A stretch of 64,000 bases of DNA from Verrucomicrobiaceae bacterium. Its GTDB lineage: Bacteria > Verrucomicrobiota > Verrucomicrobiia > Verrucomicrobiales > Verrucomicrobiaceae. Below the pieces are notes generated by a model. It saw only the letters and a list, made by a program, of their open reading frames with translations, was not told the DNA's origin and did not search any database. The stretch spans positions 372,001-436,000 of the forward strand of contig JAEUHN010000017.1 in the NCBI GenBank assembly GCA_016795365.1. Reading direction: 5' to 3'. Shown one piece after another: positions 15,921-24,065 of the stretch. Position numbers and translations under genes: made by a program. How positions within the stretch are numbered: position 1 is the first letter of the stretch; every line of letters starts with the position of its first letter.

Positions 15921-17726
15921 GGAGTGCAGGACACTGCGCAGCGTGCCCGCATCGAACCACTGGCGCAGAGGGCTCCCGGTGCTTTCGAGGGCGCTGCGCA
16001 GCCGTTCGCGAGTGGAGGAATCATGCACCAGCCACTGCTCCAGCGGAGCAGTGAAGCCCTGCTTCCGGCGATGCGTGAGTTCCGGCGGCATCTGGCGTGC
16101 GATCCAGTTTTTGAGCGGCTTCTTGCCCACCCAGGTGGCGGCATTGCTGGGATCGCCGCTAGCAAGGACCGAGGATGGAATCGTGGCGGCGAACTCGGCC
16201 AGACGCACGTCCACCAGCGGCGTGCGTGCCTCGAGGCTGTGCGCCATGCTCGCCGCATCCACCTTGGGAAGAATGTCGCCAGGAAGATAGACGGCGAGAT
16301 CGCACGACTGCGGGCGCGTGATGCCGCGCAATCCGGGATGATCTGCGAAGCACCGTTGCAATGCCTCCGGTGCTGAGGCGGCGAAGGCTTCCTGCCAGCG
16401 GTCTTCCCGCCACAACGAGCGCCGAAACTCGGGCGTGCCGTATTCCACGCACTGCGCCCACAGGGAAGCATCAGGATCGCCAGCGGAGAGGGCTGGGAAT
16501 CGAAGCGGGCGAAGACGATTCAGCACGGGCTGGAGGAGTCTTTTCCAGGTCGAGTGCGGGCCGGTGCTCCAATCAGAGCGGCGCTGCCATTCGCGATACA
16601 AAGGGTAGCCACCGAACAACTCATCGCATCCATCGCCCGTGAGGACGACATCGACTTGCTCCTTCGCGAAGCGGCAGACCTCCCAGGCGCAGAGCAGCGA
16701 GCTGTCGGCAAACGGTTCGCCACAGGCACGGGCGGCGGCTGGCAGTAAATCGGTGATCGAGGCGGGCACCATCGTCTCGTGGTGGTCCGTCTCCAGCGCG
16801 CGAGCCACCTGCAAAGCATAGGCGCGCTCGTCGCGTCCCGATTGATCGGAGAATCCGGTGGTGAAGGTCTTCAGCTCGCTGCCGAGGCGCTGCATCTCCA
16901 TCGCCACGAGCGTGCTGTCCACGCCGCCGGAGAGCAGGGCTCCCACTTTGACATCGGCGGCGGTGTGCAGACGGATGCTCTCGCGGATCGCCTCCTCGGT
17001 CGCCTCCTGCCACTCAGCGGAGGAGCGCTTGTCATCCGGCTGATAGCGGGGCTGCCAGAAGCGCTGCAACGAACGCCTGCCCGTCTGCCACTCGATGGTT
17101 AGCGTGTGTCCGGGAGGCAACTTGCGAATGCGCTGGAAGATGGTTCGCGGTGCCGGGATGTAGAGCAGGCGGAGGTAGTCATCGAGTGCGACGAGGTCGA
17201 TCTCACTCGCATCGCGAACGGCCCGCAGATGGCGCAACGCCTGAATCTCGGAGGCAAAGGCGAAGAGCTGGGGCGAGTCGAAATAGACCAGCGGCTTGAT
17301 GCCGAGAGGGTCGCGGGCGAGCAGGAGTTCGTGCTTGGTCCAGTCGGCGAGTGCGAGGGCGAACATGCCGCGCAGTCGAGGAATGCAGGCGGTGCCCCAG
17401 GCCTGGTAGGCGGCGAGCACCACTTCGGTATCGGTTCTCGTGGTGAAGTGATGCCCTTGGGCTTCCAATTCACGACGGAGGTCGGGTGCATTGTAGATCT
17501 CGCCATTGAAGACGAGCGATAGCGAATCGCCGCGATGCATCGGCTGGAGTCCGTGCCCAGGGTCCATGATGGGCAGGTAGCGATGGCCGAGCCACACGCG
17601 CTCGCGCTGATACACGCCCTCGCCGCCAGGCCCTCGATGGGCGAGGGAGGCGGTGGCTGCCCTGACTTCATCGTCAATGCCTGCGCTGGTCTGGTCGAAG
17701 GCTATGACTCCCGCTATTCCGCACAT
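15858..17726 (-). CDS. asnB: Asparagine synthase (glutamine-hydrolysing)
   Basis: A 622-residue two-domain enzyme. Cys2 of MCGIAGV is the glutaminase nucleophile; LVFNGEIYN and RTDTEVV complete the N-terminal domain. The synthetase domain has the ATP PP-loop SGGVDSTL at 266-273. Homologues within exopolysaccharide loci often amidate sugar acids or are simply co-located, so the substrate here may be a glycan rather than aspartate. HRGPGGEGVY has Gly where Asp is usual. The start overlaps the end of the upstream methyltransferase gene by 13 bases on the same strand, suggesting an operon. Confidence 0.9.
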   Translation of the reverse strand: MCGIAGVIAFDQTSAGIDDEVRAATASLAHRGPGGEGVYQRERVWLGHRYLPIMDPGHGLQPMHRGDSLSLVFNGEIYNAPDLRRELEAQGHHFTTRTDTEVVLAAYQAWGTACIPRLRGMFALALADWTKHELLLARDPLGIKPLVYFDSPQLFAFASEIQALRHLRAVRDASEIDLVALDDYLRLLYIPAPRTIFQRIRKLPPGHTLTIEWQTGRRSLQRFWQPRYQPDDKRSSAEWQEATEEAIRESIRLHTAADVKVGALLSGGVDSTLVAMEMQRLGSELKTFTTGFSDQSGRDERAYALQVARALETDHHETMVPASITDLLPAAARACGEPFADSSLLCAWEVCRFAKEQVDVVLTGDGCDELFGGYPLYREWQRRSDWSTGPHSTWKRLLQPVLNRLRPLRFPALSAGDPDASLWAQCVEYGTPEFRRSLWREDRWQEAFAASAPEALQRCFADHPGLRGITRPQSCDLAVYLPGDILPKVDAASMAHSLEARTPLVDVRLAEFAATIPSSVLASGDPSNAATWVGKKPLKNWIARQMPPELTHRRKQGFTAPLEQWLVHDSSTRERLRSALESTGSPLRQWFDAGTLRSVLHSSELHRQWQMLFLAVWADEVL

Positions 17727-18463
17727 GTGGTTGGTTGATCAATGGACGGAGCGACCAGCATCGCAACCGCGTTGTTTTCCAATCGTGCCGCCTTTCGTGC
17801 CTTCACGTAAACGAAGGTGCTCATCGCACCAAAGCGACGACCCTCGGCCATGGTTTCAATCTCAAGGCCGCTTGTCCGGACAAGGCTGGCGAGGTGATTC
17901 GCCGAGAGCGCGAGCGTGTCTCCCAGCCATCCGGGCAAGCGTCGGGCGAAGAGCCGGAACACCAGTGCATTGGCCAGCATGCGGAGCCCGAACAATCGTC
18001 CAAGACCCGATCGTTCGATCGCCGTGTAAAGCGCGTAGCCAGCCCCTGCGGTGGCGATCAAGGCGGTGCCGCTGGGCTTCAGCACGCGATGCACCTCGCG
18101 AACCGCAGCAGGCACGTCGGTGAACTGGATCACCTGATCGAGCAGGCAGCCGTCGAGGCTTTCGTCGTCAGCAGGCAGCGCCTCAGCTCGTCCCTCATCG
18201 GCCGCGAGCCCAAGGTGGCGGCAATACTCGACCGCCGTGGGATCAGGGTCGATCCCCGTCGCGTGGATGCCTTTTTGCACCAGCGTGCCGAGGTTCTTTC
18301 CGCACCCGCAGCCAATATCGAGCACGCGGGCTCCGGGCGGGAAGTCAGTCAGATGGAAGTCCGCCCGCATGTGCTCAGCCACCCACGCATTAGGCTGGGC
18401 GAACGTGATGGCGGAAGGATGATGCATGAACGGTGAGAGAGGCTTGTTCATGTGTAGCGTCAT
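17714..18463 (-). CDS. SAM-dependent class I methyltransferase
   Basis: A 249-residue protein with motif I VLDIGCGCGKNLGTLVQKG and the acidic post-motif GIDPDPT. LLDQVIQFTDVPAAVREVHRVLKPSG is a typical UbiE/Methyltransf_11 segment (shown here in outline: DQVIQF, REVHRVLKPSG). The frame is open from 18754, but that N-terminal part is Arg/Gln-rich and overlaps the divergent glycosyltransferase gene, so ATG 18463 (or ATG 18451) is more likely. It lies in a glycan locus and so may methylate a sugar or a lipid carrier product, which is inference. Confidence 0.8.
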   Translation of the reverse strand: MTLHMNKPLSPFMHHPSAITFAQPNAWVAEHMRADFHLTDFPPGARVLDIGCGCGKNLGTLVQKGIHATGIDPDPTAVEYCRHLGLAADEGRAEALPADDESLDGCLLDQVIQFTDVPAAVREVHRVLKPSGTALIATAGAGYALYTAIERSGLGRLFGLRMLANALVFRLFARRLPGWLGDTLALSANHLASLVRTSGLEIETMAEGRRFGAMSTFVYVKARKAARLENNAVAMLVAPSIDQPTTCAE

Positions 18464-18550
18464 GATCCACGGTGGCAACAACTGCGGAAAATGGTTCTCG
18501 CTCGCGGAGTCTCGCTCTACAGTTTTCGAATTCGCCTCCCGATTGCGACC

Positions 18551-19741
18551 ATGTCCCTGCGCCTTGCCTTTGTTTCCAATCTCTTTCCCGACCGTGCCGC
18601 GCCCTACTTCGGTCTCGACAATGCAACGGTGCTGCACTGGCTGGCTCGCGAGCATGGATGGGACATCCGGGTGATCTGCCCGCGTCCGTCGTTGTCGCTG
18701 AAGCGGCATTGGAAACCCGGCGGCGGATGGACGGCGCGCGAAGGCGATGAGCAATTCAAACCTGAGTTCGTGCCCGTTCCCTACGTGCCCAAACTCGGCA
18801 GCATCGCGAATCGACCGTTGATGGCAGCTGCACTGCGGTCACGACTGAAGAAGCTCAAGGCCGAGTTCGCTTTCGATGTGGTCCTTGCGTCGTGGTTGTT
18901 CCCCGATGGCTGTGCTGTGGCTCAGCTGGCGACCGAATTGAAGAGCCCGTGTGCACTGATCACGCAGGGCAGTGACACGCATCAATACCTCGCGATGCCT
19001 GCCCGACGACGGCAGATCCTTCACGCCATCGAGCAAGCTCAAGGTGTCATCGCACGCAGCAGCGATCTGGCTCGACGGCTCGGCAGCGCTGGCGCTGAGG
19101 CTTCGAAGTTGCACACCATCTACAATGGGGTGGACCCGCTCGTCTTCCATCCTCGTGATCAAGCCGATGCTAGACGAGTCCTCGGACTCGATCCTGCGGT
19201 GCGGGTTTTGCTTTTCGTGGGCAATTTTCTCCCAGTGAAAAACCCAGCGCTCCTCATTCGTGCCTTCGCTCAGTATCGCGAGGCCGCAGGTGAGGCATCG
19301 TCCGTGCTGCTCATGGCTGGCAAGGGACCGATGCAGGACGAGATGCGCGACCTCGCCGCATCGCTGGGCCTTGCTGAGCATGTGCGGCAGACCGGCCCGC
19401 TCAACTCCGAGCAAATCGCGCAGCACATGGCCGCAGCGGATCTGCTTTGCCTCAGCAGCGTGAACGAAGGTCTGCCCAATGTGATCCTGGAGGCCATGGC
19501 CTGTGGACTGCCTGTGCTGAGCACGCGAGTCGGTGGCATTGCCGAAGTGGTCGATGAGTCGCGAGGATTGCTCACGGAGGAGGGGAATCTTGCCTCGTAT
19601 GCCAAAGCGATGCAGCAGATGCTGGCAGAGCCTCGCGATCGCTTGGCGATTGCCATGTATGGTTCGCACTTCACGTGGACGCGTGCGGCGTCCGAATACG
19701 ATGCCTTGCTGCGCCGGATCGCCGCGAAACCCGTCGCGTGA
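18551..19741 (+). CDS. Glycosyltransferase family 4
   Basis: A 396-residue GT-B fold enzyme. The N-terminal domain begins MSLRLAFVSNLFPDRAAPYF. The C-terminal nucleotide-sugar domain includes LLFVGNFLPVKNPALLIRAF, LLMAGKGPMQDEM and the ExxxxxxxE motif in NEGLPNVILEAMACGLPV. It transfers a sugar from a nucleotide donor to a glycan or lipid-linked acceptor at the inner face of the membrane. ATG 18551 is chosen over the open frame from 18491 because it begins directly at the first beta strand. The methyltransferase gene diverges from it. Confidence 0.9.
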   Translation: MSLRLAFVSNLFPDRAAPYFGLDNATVLHWLAREHGWDIRVICPRPSLSLKRHWKPGGGWTAREGDEQFKPEFVPVPYVPKLGSIANRPLMAAALRSRLKKLKAEFAFDVVLASWLFPDGCAVAQLATELKSPCALITQGSDTHQYLAMPARRRQILHAIEQAQGVIARSSDLARRLGSAGAEASKLHTIYNGVDPLVFHPRDQADARRVLGLDPAVRVLLFVGNFLPVKNPALLIRAFAQYREAAGEASSVLLMAGKGPMQDEMRDLAASLGLAEHVRQTGPLNSEQIAQHMAAADLLCLSSVNEGLPNVILEAMACGLPVLSTRVGGIAEVVDESRGLLTEEGNLASYAKAMQQMLAEPRDRLAIAMYGSHFTWTRAASEYDALLRRIAAKPVA

Positions 19742-19772
19742 AGCGGGCTCGTTGCGGCGTTGAGGGGACTCG

Positions 19773-21194
19773 ATGAATCCGCGTGTTTTTCTCGTTCTCG
19801 GCCTGCTGGCAGCCTTTCTCAGTCCCGCCTTCGCCGCGCCCCCGAATGTGGTCTTCATCCTCTGCGACAATCTCGGCAACGGCGACATCGCGTGCTTCAA
19901 TCCTGCCACGAAGCATCGCACGCCGAACCTGGATCGCATGGCCGCCGAGGGACGGAAGTTCACCAACTTCTACTCCGCGAGCGGCGTCTGCACGCCCAGC
20001 CGAGCGGCCTTGATGACGGGTTGTTATCCACGTCGTGTCGGCTTGCACACCAACTGGGAAGGCAGCGCGGTGCTTCGTCCGGTGGATAAGAAGGGGTTGC
20101 ATCCGAATGAGCAAACGATGGCCGAAGTGCTCAAGGCGGCAGGCTATGCGACCCAGTGCATCGGCAAGTGGCACCTCGGTGATCAGCCTGAGTTCTTGCC
20201 CACTCGCCAAGGCTTCGATGCCTACTTCGGCATTCCTTACAGCGAGGACATGGAACGCGGGAAAGTGCCGGGCAAGGACTGGCCCGAGCTGCCGCTGATG
20301 CGTGATGAGCAAGTGATCGAGGCACCCGTGGCGGCGGAGACTCTGACCAAGCGTTTCACCGAGGAGGCCGTGCGCTTCATCGCGGAACACAAGGACAAGC
20401 CCTTTTTCCTCTACTTCCCGGAGGCGGGTCCGGGCAGTCGGAAGGAGTGCTACCCCGGCGAGGCCTTTCGCGGCAAGTCCGCGAACGGGCTCTACGGCGA
20501 CTCCATTGAAGAACTCGACTGGTCAGCTGGCGAGATCTTGAAGGCCCTCAAAGCCAATGGCGTTGATGACAACACGCTTGTCATCTGGACCAACGACAAC
20601 GGCGCGGTGAATCGTAATCCACCGCAGGGGAGCAACGCCCCCTACAAAGGCATGGGCTACAGCACCAGCGAGGGCGCGATGCGCATGCCCTGCATCGTCC
20701 GCTGGCCGGGCAAGGTCCCGGCGGGCACCGTGTGCGATGAACTGTGCAGCATGATGGACTTCGTGCCTACGCTCGCCGCCATCGCTGGCGCATCGCCACC
20801 TGCTCAACAGATTGATGGACACAACATCAAGCCCCTCATCCTCGGCGAAGCGGGGGCGGTCTCGCCTTATGACGATCACGGATTCTTCTTCTACAGCCTC
20901 TCCCAGCTCCAGGCGGTGCGTGCCGGATCATGGAAGCTCTACCTCCCGCTCACATCGAAGAAGGGACTCGGAGCCAATGCCAAGAAGCCACCCACGCAAT
21001 CGCTCGCTCTCTACGATGTGCGCCACGATGTCGGCGAGGCGCAGGAAGTGTCGGCGCAGCATCCCGAGGTAGTGAAGCGTTTGCTCGGATTCGCGGATCA
21101 AGCGCGCGCGACTCTTGGAGACGGGGATCAACGTGGCAGTGGACAGCGCGATCCCGGCTGGGTGGAGCATCCGCAGCCGCGAGTGATGAAGTGA
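19773..21194 (+). CDS. Secreted sulfatase
   Basis: A 473-residue exported sulfatase. The signal peptide is MNPRVFLVLGLLAAFLSPAF (cleavage near AFA). VCTPSRAALMTG carries the CxPSR formylglycine motif (Cys73), and GKWHLGD is the second conserved segment. The first metal-binding pair is Asp32-Asn33 (CDNLGNGD) instead of Asp-Asp. NDNGAVNR supplies the distal metal-binding Asp-Asn. The likely substrate is a sulfated polysaccharide, but the specificity cannot be read. No maturase gene is in the window. It abuts the aquaporin gene tail to tail. Confidence 0.92.
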   Translation: MNPRVFLVLGLLAAFLSPAFAAPPNVVFILCDNLGNGDIACFNPATKHRTPNLDRMAAEGRKFTNFYSASGVCTPSRAALMTGCYPRRVGLHTNWEGSAVLRPVDKKGLHPNEQTMAEVLKAAGYATQCIGKWHLGDQPEFLPTRQGFDAYFGIPYSEDMERGKVPGKDWPELPLMRDEQVIEAPVAAETLTKRFTEEAVRFIAEHKDKPFFLYFPEAGPGSRKECYPGEAFRGKSANGLYGDSIEELDWSAGEILKALKANGVDDNTLVIWTNDNGAVNRNPPQGSNAPYKGMGYSTSEGAMRMPCIVRWPGKVPAGTVCDELCSMMDFVPTLAAIAGASPPAQQIDGHNIKPLILGEAGAVSPYDDHGFFFYSLSQLQAVRAGSWKLYLPLTSKKGLGANAKKPPTQSLALYDVRHDVGEAQEVSAQHPEVVKRLLGFADQARATLGDGDQRGSGQRDPGWVEHPQPRVMK

Positions 21195-22010
21195 TTACTT
21201 GCTCACGCTGGCATACGCGGGCTTCAAGATGAAGCGATGCACTGCCCCACCCAGAATGCCACCGAGCAGCGGAGCCAGGATATACACCGTGAGCCAGCCA
21301 TGACCATTGGTGCTGAACGGCACGCTACCCCAGCCTGCGAGCGATGAGAACAAGCGCGGTGCCAGATCGCGGGCCGGATTCAGGCAGCAACCGGTGAGCG
21401 GACCGAGCAGCGAGATCAAAAGCGTCACCGTGAGGCCGATCGTTGCCGCTGTGAGCAGTTGAGGACGCGAGTGGTTACGCTCGTCCGTGGCTCCACACAC
21501 CACGATCAGCAGCATCGCGGTGCCGATCACCTCTGCACCAAATGCAGGCCACCATGTCATCACCGTGCGCGCCGTCGCATCCAGGGGCTTGCCACCCGGT
21601 GAGGGAAAGAACTCACCGAAGATCATCGCCGTCGCTTCACCACCGGCCTGCGATCGAACGATCTGGTTCTTCAGCTCATAGGCCTGAAACGCGTCGCCAA
21701 AGATGAAGAACACCACGGCGGCGGCGAGGAAGGCACCCAGCATCTGCGCAGCGAGGTAGGGCAACACTTTGGACTTCGGGAAGTCGGACCAGGTGGCCAT
21801 GCAGACCGTCACCGCCGGATTGAGGTGCGCACCGCTGAGGGAGCCCGTCAGATAAATCGCCGTCGCCACGGCCAGACCCCAGACAATCGCCACCTGAAAC
21901 ACACCCACCTGGGCACCCGTCAGCACAGCCGCTGCGACCGCGCCGCAGCCAAAGAACACGATGATGAAGGTGCCGAGGATTTCGCCGATGAGCCAGGGAG
22001 AGAGTTTCAT
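21195..22010 (-). CDS. aqpS: Aquaglyceroporin, probable arsenite channel
   Basis: A 271-residue MIP-family channel with both pore motifs: GAHLNPAVT (NPA 64-66) and GCCLNPARDLAPR; the Asp after NPAR marks the glycerol-facilitator type. It is divergent from arsR, DUF6428 and arsC with a dyad operator between them. In Sinorhizobium meliloti the AqpS channel replaces an arsenite pump: arsenate enters, ArsC reduces it, and arsenite leaves by facilitated diffusion. No ArsB or Acr3 gene is in this window. The arsenic role is inferred from this context; the protein could simply be GlpF. Confidence 0.85.
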   Translation of the reverse strand: MKLSPWLIGEILGTFIIVFFGCGAVAAAVLTGAQVGVFQVAIVWGLAVATAIYLTGSLSGAHLNPAVTVCMATWSDFPKSKVLPYLAAQMLGAFLAAAVVFFIFGDAFQAYELKNQIVRSQAGGEATAMIFGEFFPSPGGKPLDATARTVMTWWPAFGAEVIGTAMLLIVVCGATDERNHSRPQLLTAATIGLTVTLLISLLGPLTGCCLNPARDLAPRLFSSLAGWGSVPFSTNGHGWLTVYILAPLLGGILGGAVHRFILKPAYASVSK

Positions 22011-22043
22011 GAGGAAGTGATGAACGGACTTGCATCCTGAAAC

Positions 22044-22065
22044 TATTTGGCCATTTTGCCAAGTA
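22044..22065. promoter_or_regulatory. Candidate ArsR operator
   Basis: TTGGC (22047-22051) and GCCAA (22058-22062) are perfect inverted arms separated by CATTTT. Flanking TA (22044-22045) and TA (22064-22065) extend the symmetry with one mismatch. It sits in the 57-base gap between the divergent aqpS and arsR starts, just upstream of the arsR ATG, so one bound repressor could close both genes. Confidence 0.6.
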
Positions 22066-22067
22066 TA

Positions 22068-22400
22068 ATGTCAGCTCAACGACAAGCTCGCGCCGCCACC
22101 CGTGCCACGGTGATCAAGGCCATGGCCCATCCCTCCCGGCTTCTCTGCTTGGAGGCCTTGATGGCTGGCGAGCGTTGCGTGGCGGATCTCACCAACCTCG
22201 TCGGAGCCGATATTTCCACCGTTTCCAAGCACCTCGCCCTCCTGCGTTCGGTCGGCCTCGTCACCGTGGAGAAACGCGGGCTGCAGGTCTTCTATCAAAT
22301 CGCCTGTCCATGCCTCGGCACCTTCTTCGAGTGCATGGATGATCTGGCCTCATCGGCGCGCAGTTCAAAGCGCCGTGCGGCTGCCCGTTGCCAATGTTAA
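22068..22400 (+). CDS. arsR: ArsR family As(III)-responsive repressor
   Basis: A 110-residue winged-helix repressor. VIKAMAHPSRLLCLEALMAG and LTNLVGADISTVSKHLALLR are the HTH core, and VTVEKRGLQVFYQI is the wing. The metal site seems to be C-terminal: Cys80, Cys82 and Cys89 (ACPCLGTFFEC) resemble the C-terminal three-Cys site of Acidithiobacillus ArsR; the classic ELCVCDL motif is reduced to ERCVADL. A further CQC ends the protein. ATG 22068 is preferred to TTG 22047, which lies inside the operator. It is the first gene of the arsR-DUF6428-arsC run. Confidence 0.88.
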   Translation: MSAQRQARAATRATVIKAMAHPSRLLCLEALMAGERCVADLTNLVGADISTVSKHLALLRSVGLVTVEKRGLQVFYQIACPCLGTFFECMDDLASSARSSKRRAAARCQC

Positions 22401-22413
22401 CCCCCACCTACCC

Positions 22414-22863
22414 ATGACTCTTCGCGATCTTCAAACCAGCCTGCTTCAGCGCCCCGAGGCGCTCGTTCGTTTCGTCCTGCCCGATGGCGGGCTCATCCCC
22501 GTCCATGCCCATGTCACGGAAGTCGGTCGCGTGGACAAGCGCTTCATCGACTGCGGCGGCACACGTCGCAATGACAGCCATTGCCTGCTTCAGACCTGGG
22601 TGGCGGATGACGTTCATCATCGTCTGAATGCCGCCAAGCTTGCTGGCATCATCGGCAAAGGACTCGCCGTGGTGGAAGACGATTCCCTGCCTGTGCAGGT
22701 GGAGTATGAGGAAGGGCTCGTCTCCCAGTTCCCCATCGCCAGCGTCTCCGCCGATGAGGATGCGCTCTACATCCACACCGGACTTCGCCACACGGACTGC
22801 CTGGCGAAGGAACTGTGCACGCCAGCCACCGGCTGCTGCGGCTCGAACGATTGCTGCAACTAA
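22414..22863 (+). CDS. DUF6428 family protein, arsenic-operon linked
   Basis: A 149-residue protein. RVDKRFIDCGGTRRN and LQTWVADDVHHRLNAAKL match the DUF6428 family, often found in ars operons; its biochemical role is not known to me. The C-terminus has a Cys cluster (CTPATGCCGSNDCCN), five Cys in fifteen residues plus another at DCLAKELC, which could hold As(III) or another soft metal. It lies 13 bases after arsR and 6 bases before arsC. A chaperone or sink for arsenite is a reasonable guess only. Confidence 0.8.
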   Translation: MTLRDLQTSLLQRPEALVRFVLPDGGLIPVHAHVTEVGRVDKRFIDCGGTRRNDSHCLLQTWVADDVHHRLNAAKLAGIIGKGLAVVEDDSLPVQVEYEEGLVSQFPIASVSADEDALYIHTGLRHTDCLAKELCTPATGCCGSNDCCN

Positions 22864-22869
22864 GCGTTT

Positions 22870-23310
22870 ATGTCTGACCAAGCACCTCTCGTTTTGATTC
22901 TTTGCACCGGCAACTCATGCCGCAGTCATCTGGCCGAAGGCATCCTCCGCGCTGCTGCGGACGGCGTTGTCCGCGTCGCCAGCGCCGGCTCCAAGCCTGC
23001 TGGCTATGTCCACCCACTGGCGGTTGCTGCCATGCAGGAGATCGGTATCGACATCTCCGCGCATCACTCGAAGCACCTCGATGAGTTCCTCAGCCAGGAC
23101 GTGGAAACGGTGATCACCGTCTGTGGCAATGCGGATCAGGTGTGCCCCATGTTCCCCGGTCAGGTCAATCGTCACCACTGGGGCTTCGACGACCCTGCTC
23201 ATGCCGAAGGCAGTGACGAAGAAAAGATGGCTGTCTTCCGTCGCGTCCGCGACGAGATCCGCCGCGTCTTCGAAGCCTACGCCGCAGGGCGGAAGGATGG
23301 GAAGCGGTAG
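22870..23310 (+). CDS. arsC: Arsenate reductase, low-molecular-weight phosphatase type
   Basis: A 146-residue enzyme reducing arsenate to arsenite. The P-loop LCTGNSCRS gives Cys12-x5-Arg18. Cys85 and Cys92 ([11 protein letters not shown]) correspond to the second and third redox Cys of thioredoxin-coupled ArsC (pI258 type). [13 protein letters not shown] carries the general-acid Asp. Its arsenite product would leave through the divergently encoded channel. It is the last gene of the arsR run. Confidence 0.92.
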   Translation: MSDQAPLVLILCTGNSCRSHLAEGILRAAADGVVRVASAGSKPAGYVHPLAVAAMQEIGIDISAHHSKHLDEFLSQDVETVITVCGNADQVCPMFPGQVNRHHWGFDDPAHAEGSDEEKMAVFRRVRDEIRRVFEAYAAGRKDGKR

Positions 23311-23348
23311 CGCCCACCGCCATCACACAACTGGGTTCAAGGGGGGCG

Positions 23349-23996
23349 CTACACGCGATACGTAATCGCCCCTTTATCATCCACATTCAGGTAACCAGCC
23401 TTGCGTAGCTTCTCGATCAGGCTCGCAACGGTTGTCGTCGTCCCGGTCTTGCCCGCAAAGGCGAGGAGATGGCTCGTCAGCGTCTTCTGGCGCTTGGGAC
23501 GATTGTTGCTGTGCTTGCGCAGGTGCTCCAAGGCTCGCTCAAACAAGTCGTCCTTCGCTCGAGGCACGGGCGGAACAGGAGTCTGGGGCGAAGCCTTGGG
23601 CAAGTGGCCGAACGTCAGAGTTGAGAAGTCATCGTAACGCCGCACATGCACATGTCTGCTGCGCAGATGTTCGATGAGCGGGTCATAGCCCTGGTCTTTC
23701 GAGATGAGGTGAAAATAGGCCGTGGGATCAGAAAGCACTGCGCGTCCCAGATAATACGCCAGCGCGAAATCAACCGCGTTCTTGCCTACGGAGGTGAGTC
23801 TGATCAGGTTGGTGGACGCAGAGTGCTGCATCAATTTCTCCACCAGCGCGACATCGAGCTTCTTTTGATTCGCTCCGAGCAACAGCGTGAAGTTCACAGC
23901 TTTGCTACCAATGAGCGAAGCATCCACCTCATGCACGTTCTCGAAGTCCACGAAGACATGGTTCATCGGTGGGGAAACTTCAGCAGTGGTAGCCAT
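23349..23996 (-). CDS. NYN/PIN-like domain protein
   Basis: A 215-residue protein. VFVDFENVHEVD at the N-terminus has the conserved Asp and Asn of NYN/PIN nucleases, GKNAVDFALAYYLG supplies the next acidic residue, and SKDQGYDPLIEHLRSR the last. A Pro-rich hinge (about 135-148) leads to a C-terminal region (about 150-215) that looks like a small helical or winged domain (LLAFAGKTGTTTTVASLIEK). It may be an RNase, but no partner antitoxin lies beside it. The gene converges with arsC. Confidence 0.75.
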   Translation of the reverse strand: MATTAEVSPPMNHVFVDFENVHEVDASLIGSKAVNFTLLLGANQKKLDVALVEKLMQHSASTNLIRLTSVGKNAVDFALAYYLGRAVLSDPTAYFHLISKDQGYDPLIEHLRSRHVHVRRYDDFSTLTFGHLPKASPQTPVPPVPRAKDDLFERALEHLRKHSNNRPKRQKTLTSHLLAFAGKTGTTTTVASLIEKLRKAGYLNVDDKGAITYRV

Positions 23997-24065
23997 GGTA
24001 GATGTTGTTCTCTGGGGAACGTCACTACCAACTGACCAAACACAAGCGGAGAAGCGAGCCCGACC

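Noticed and set aside
18464-18754. An N-terminal extension of the methyltransferase
   Set aside because: The stretch is Arg/Gln-rich and overlaps the divergent glycosyltransferase gene, which has clear coding motifs there.
22064-22069. TATAAT as a -10 promoter box for arsR
   Set aside because: It overlaps the arsR start codon, so a transcript from it would lack the start. It is probably coincidental.
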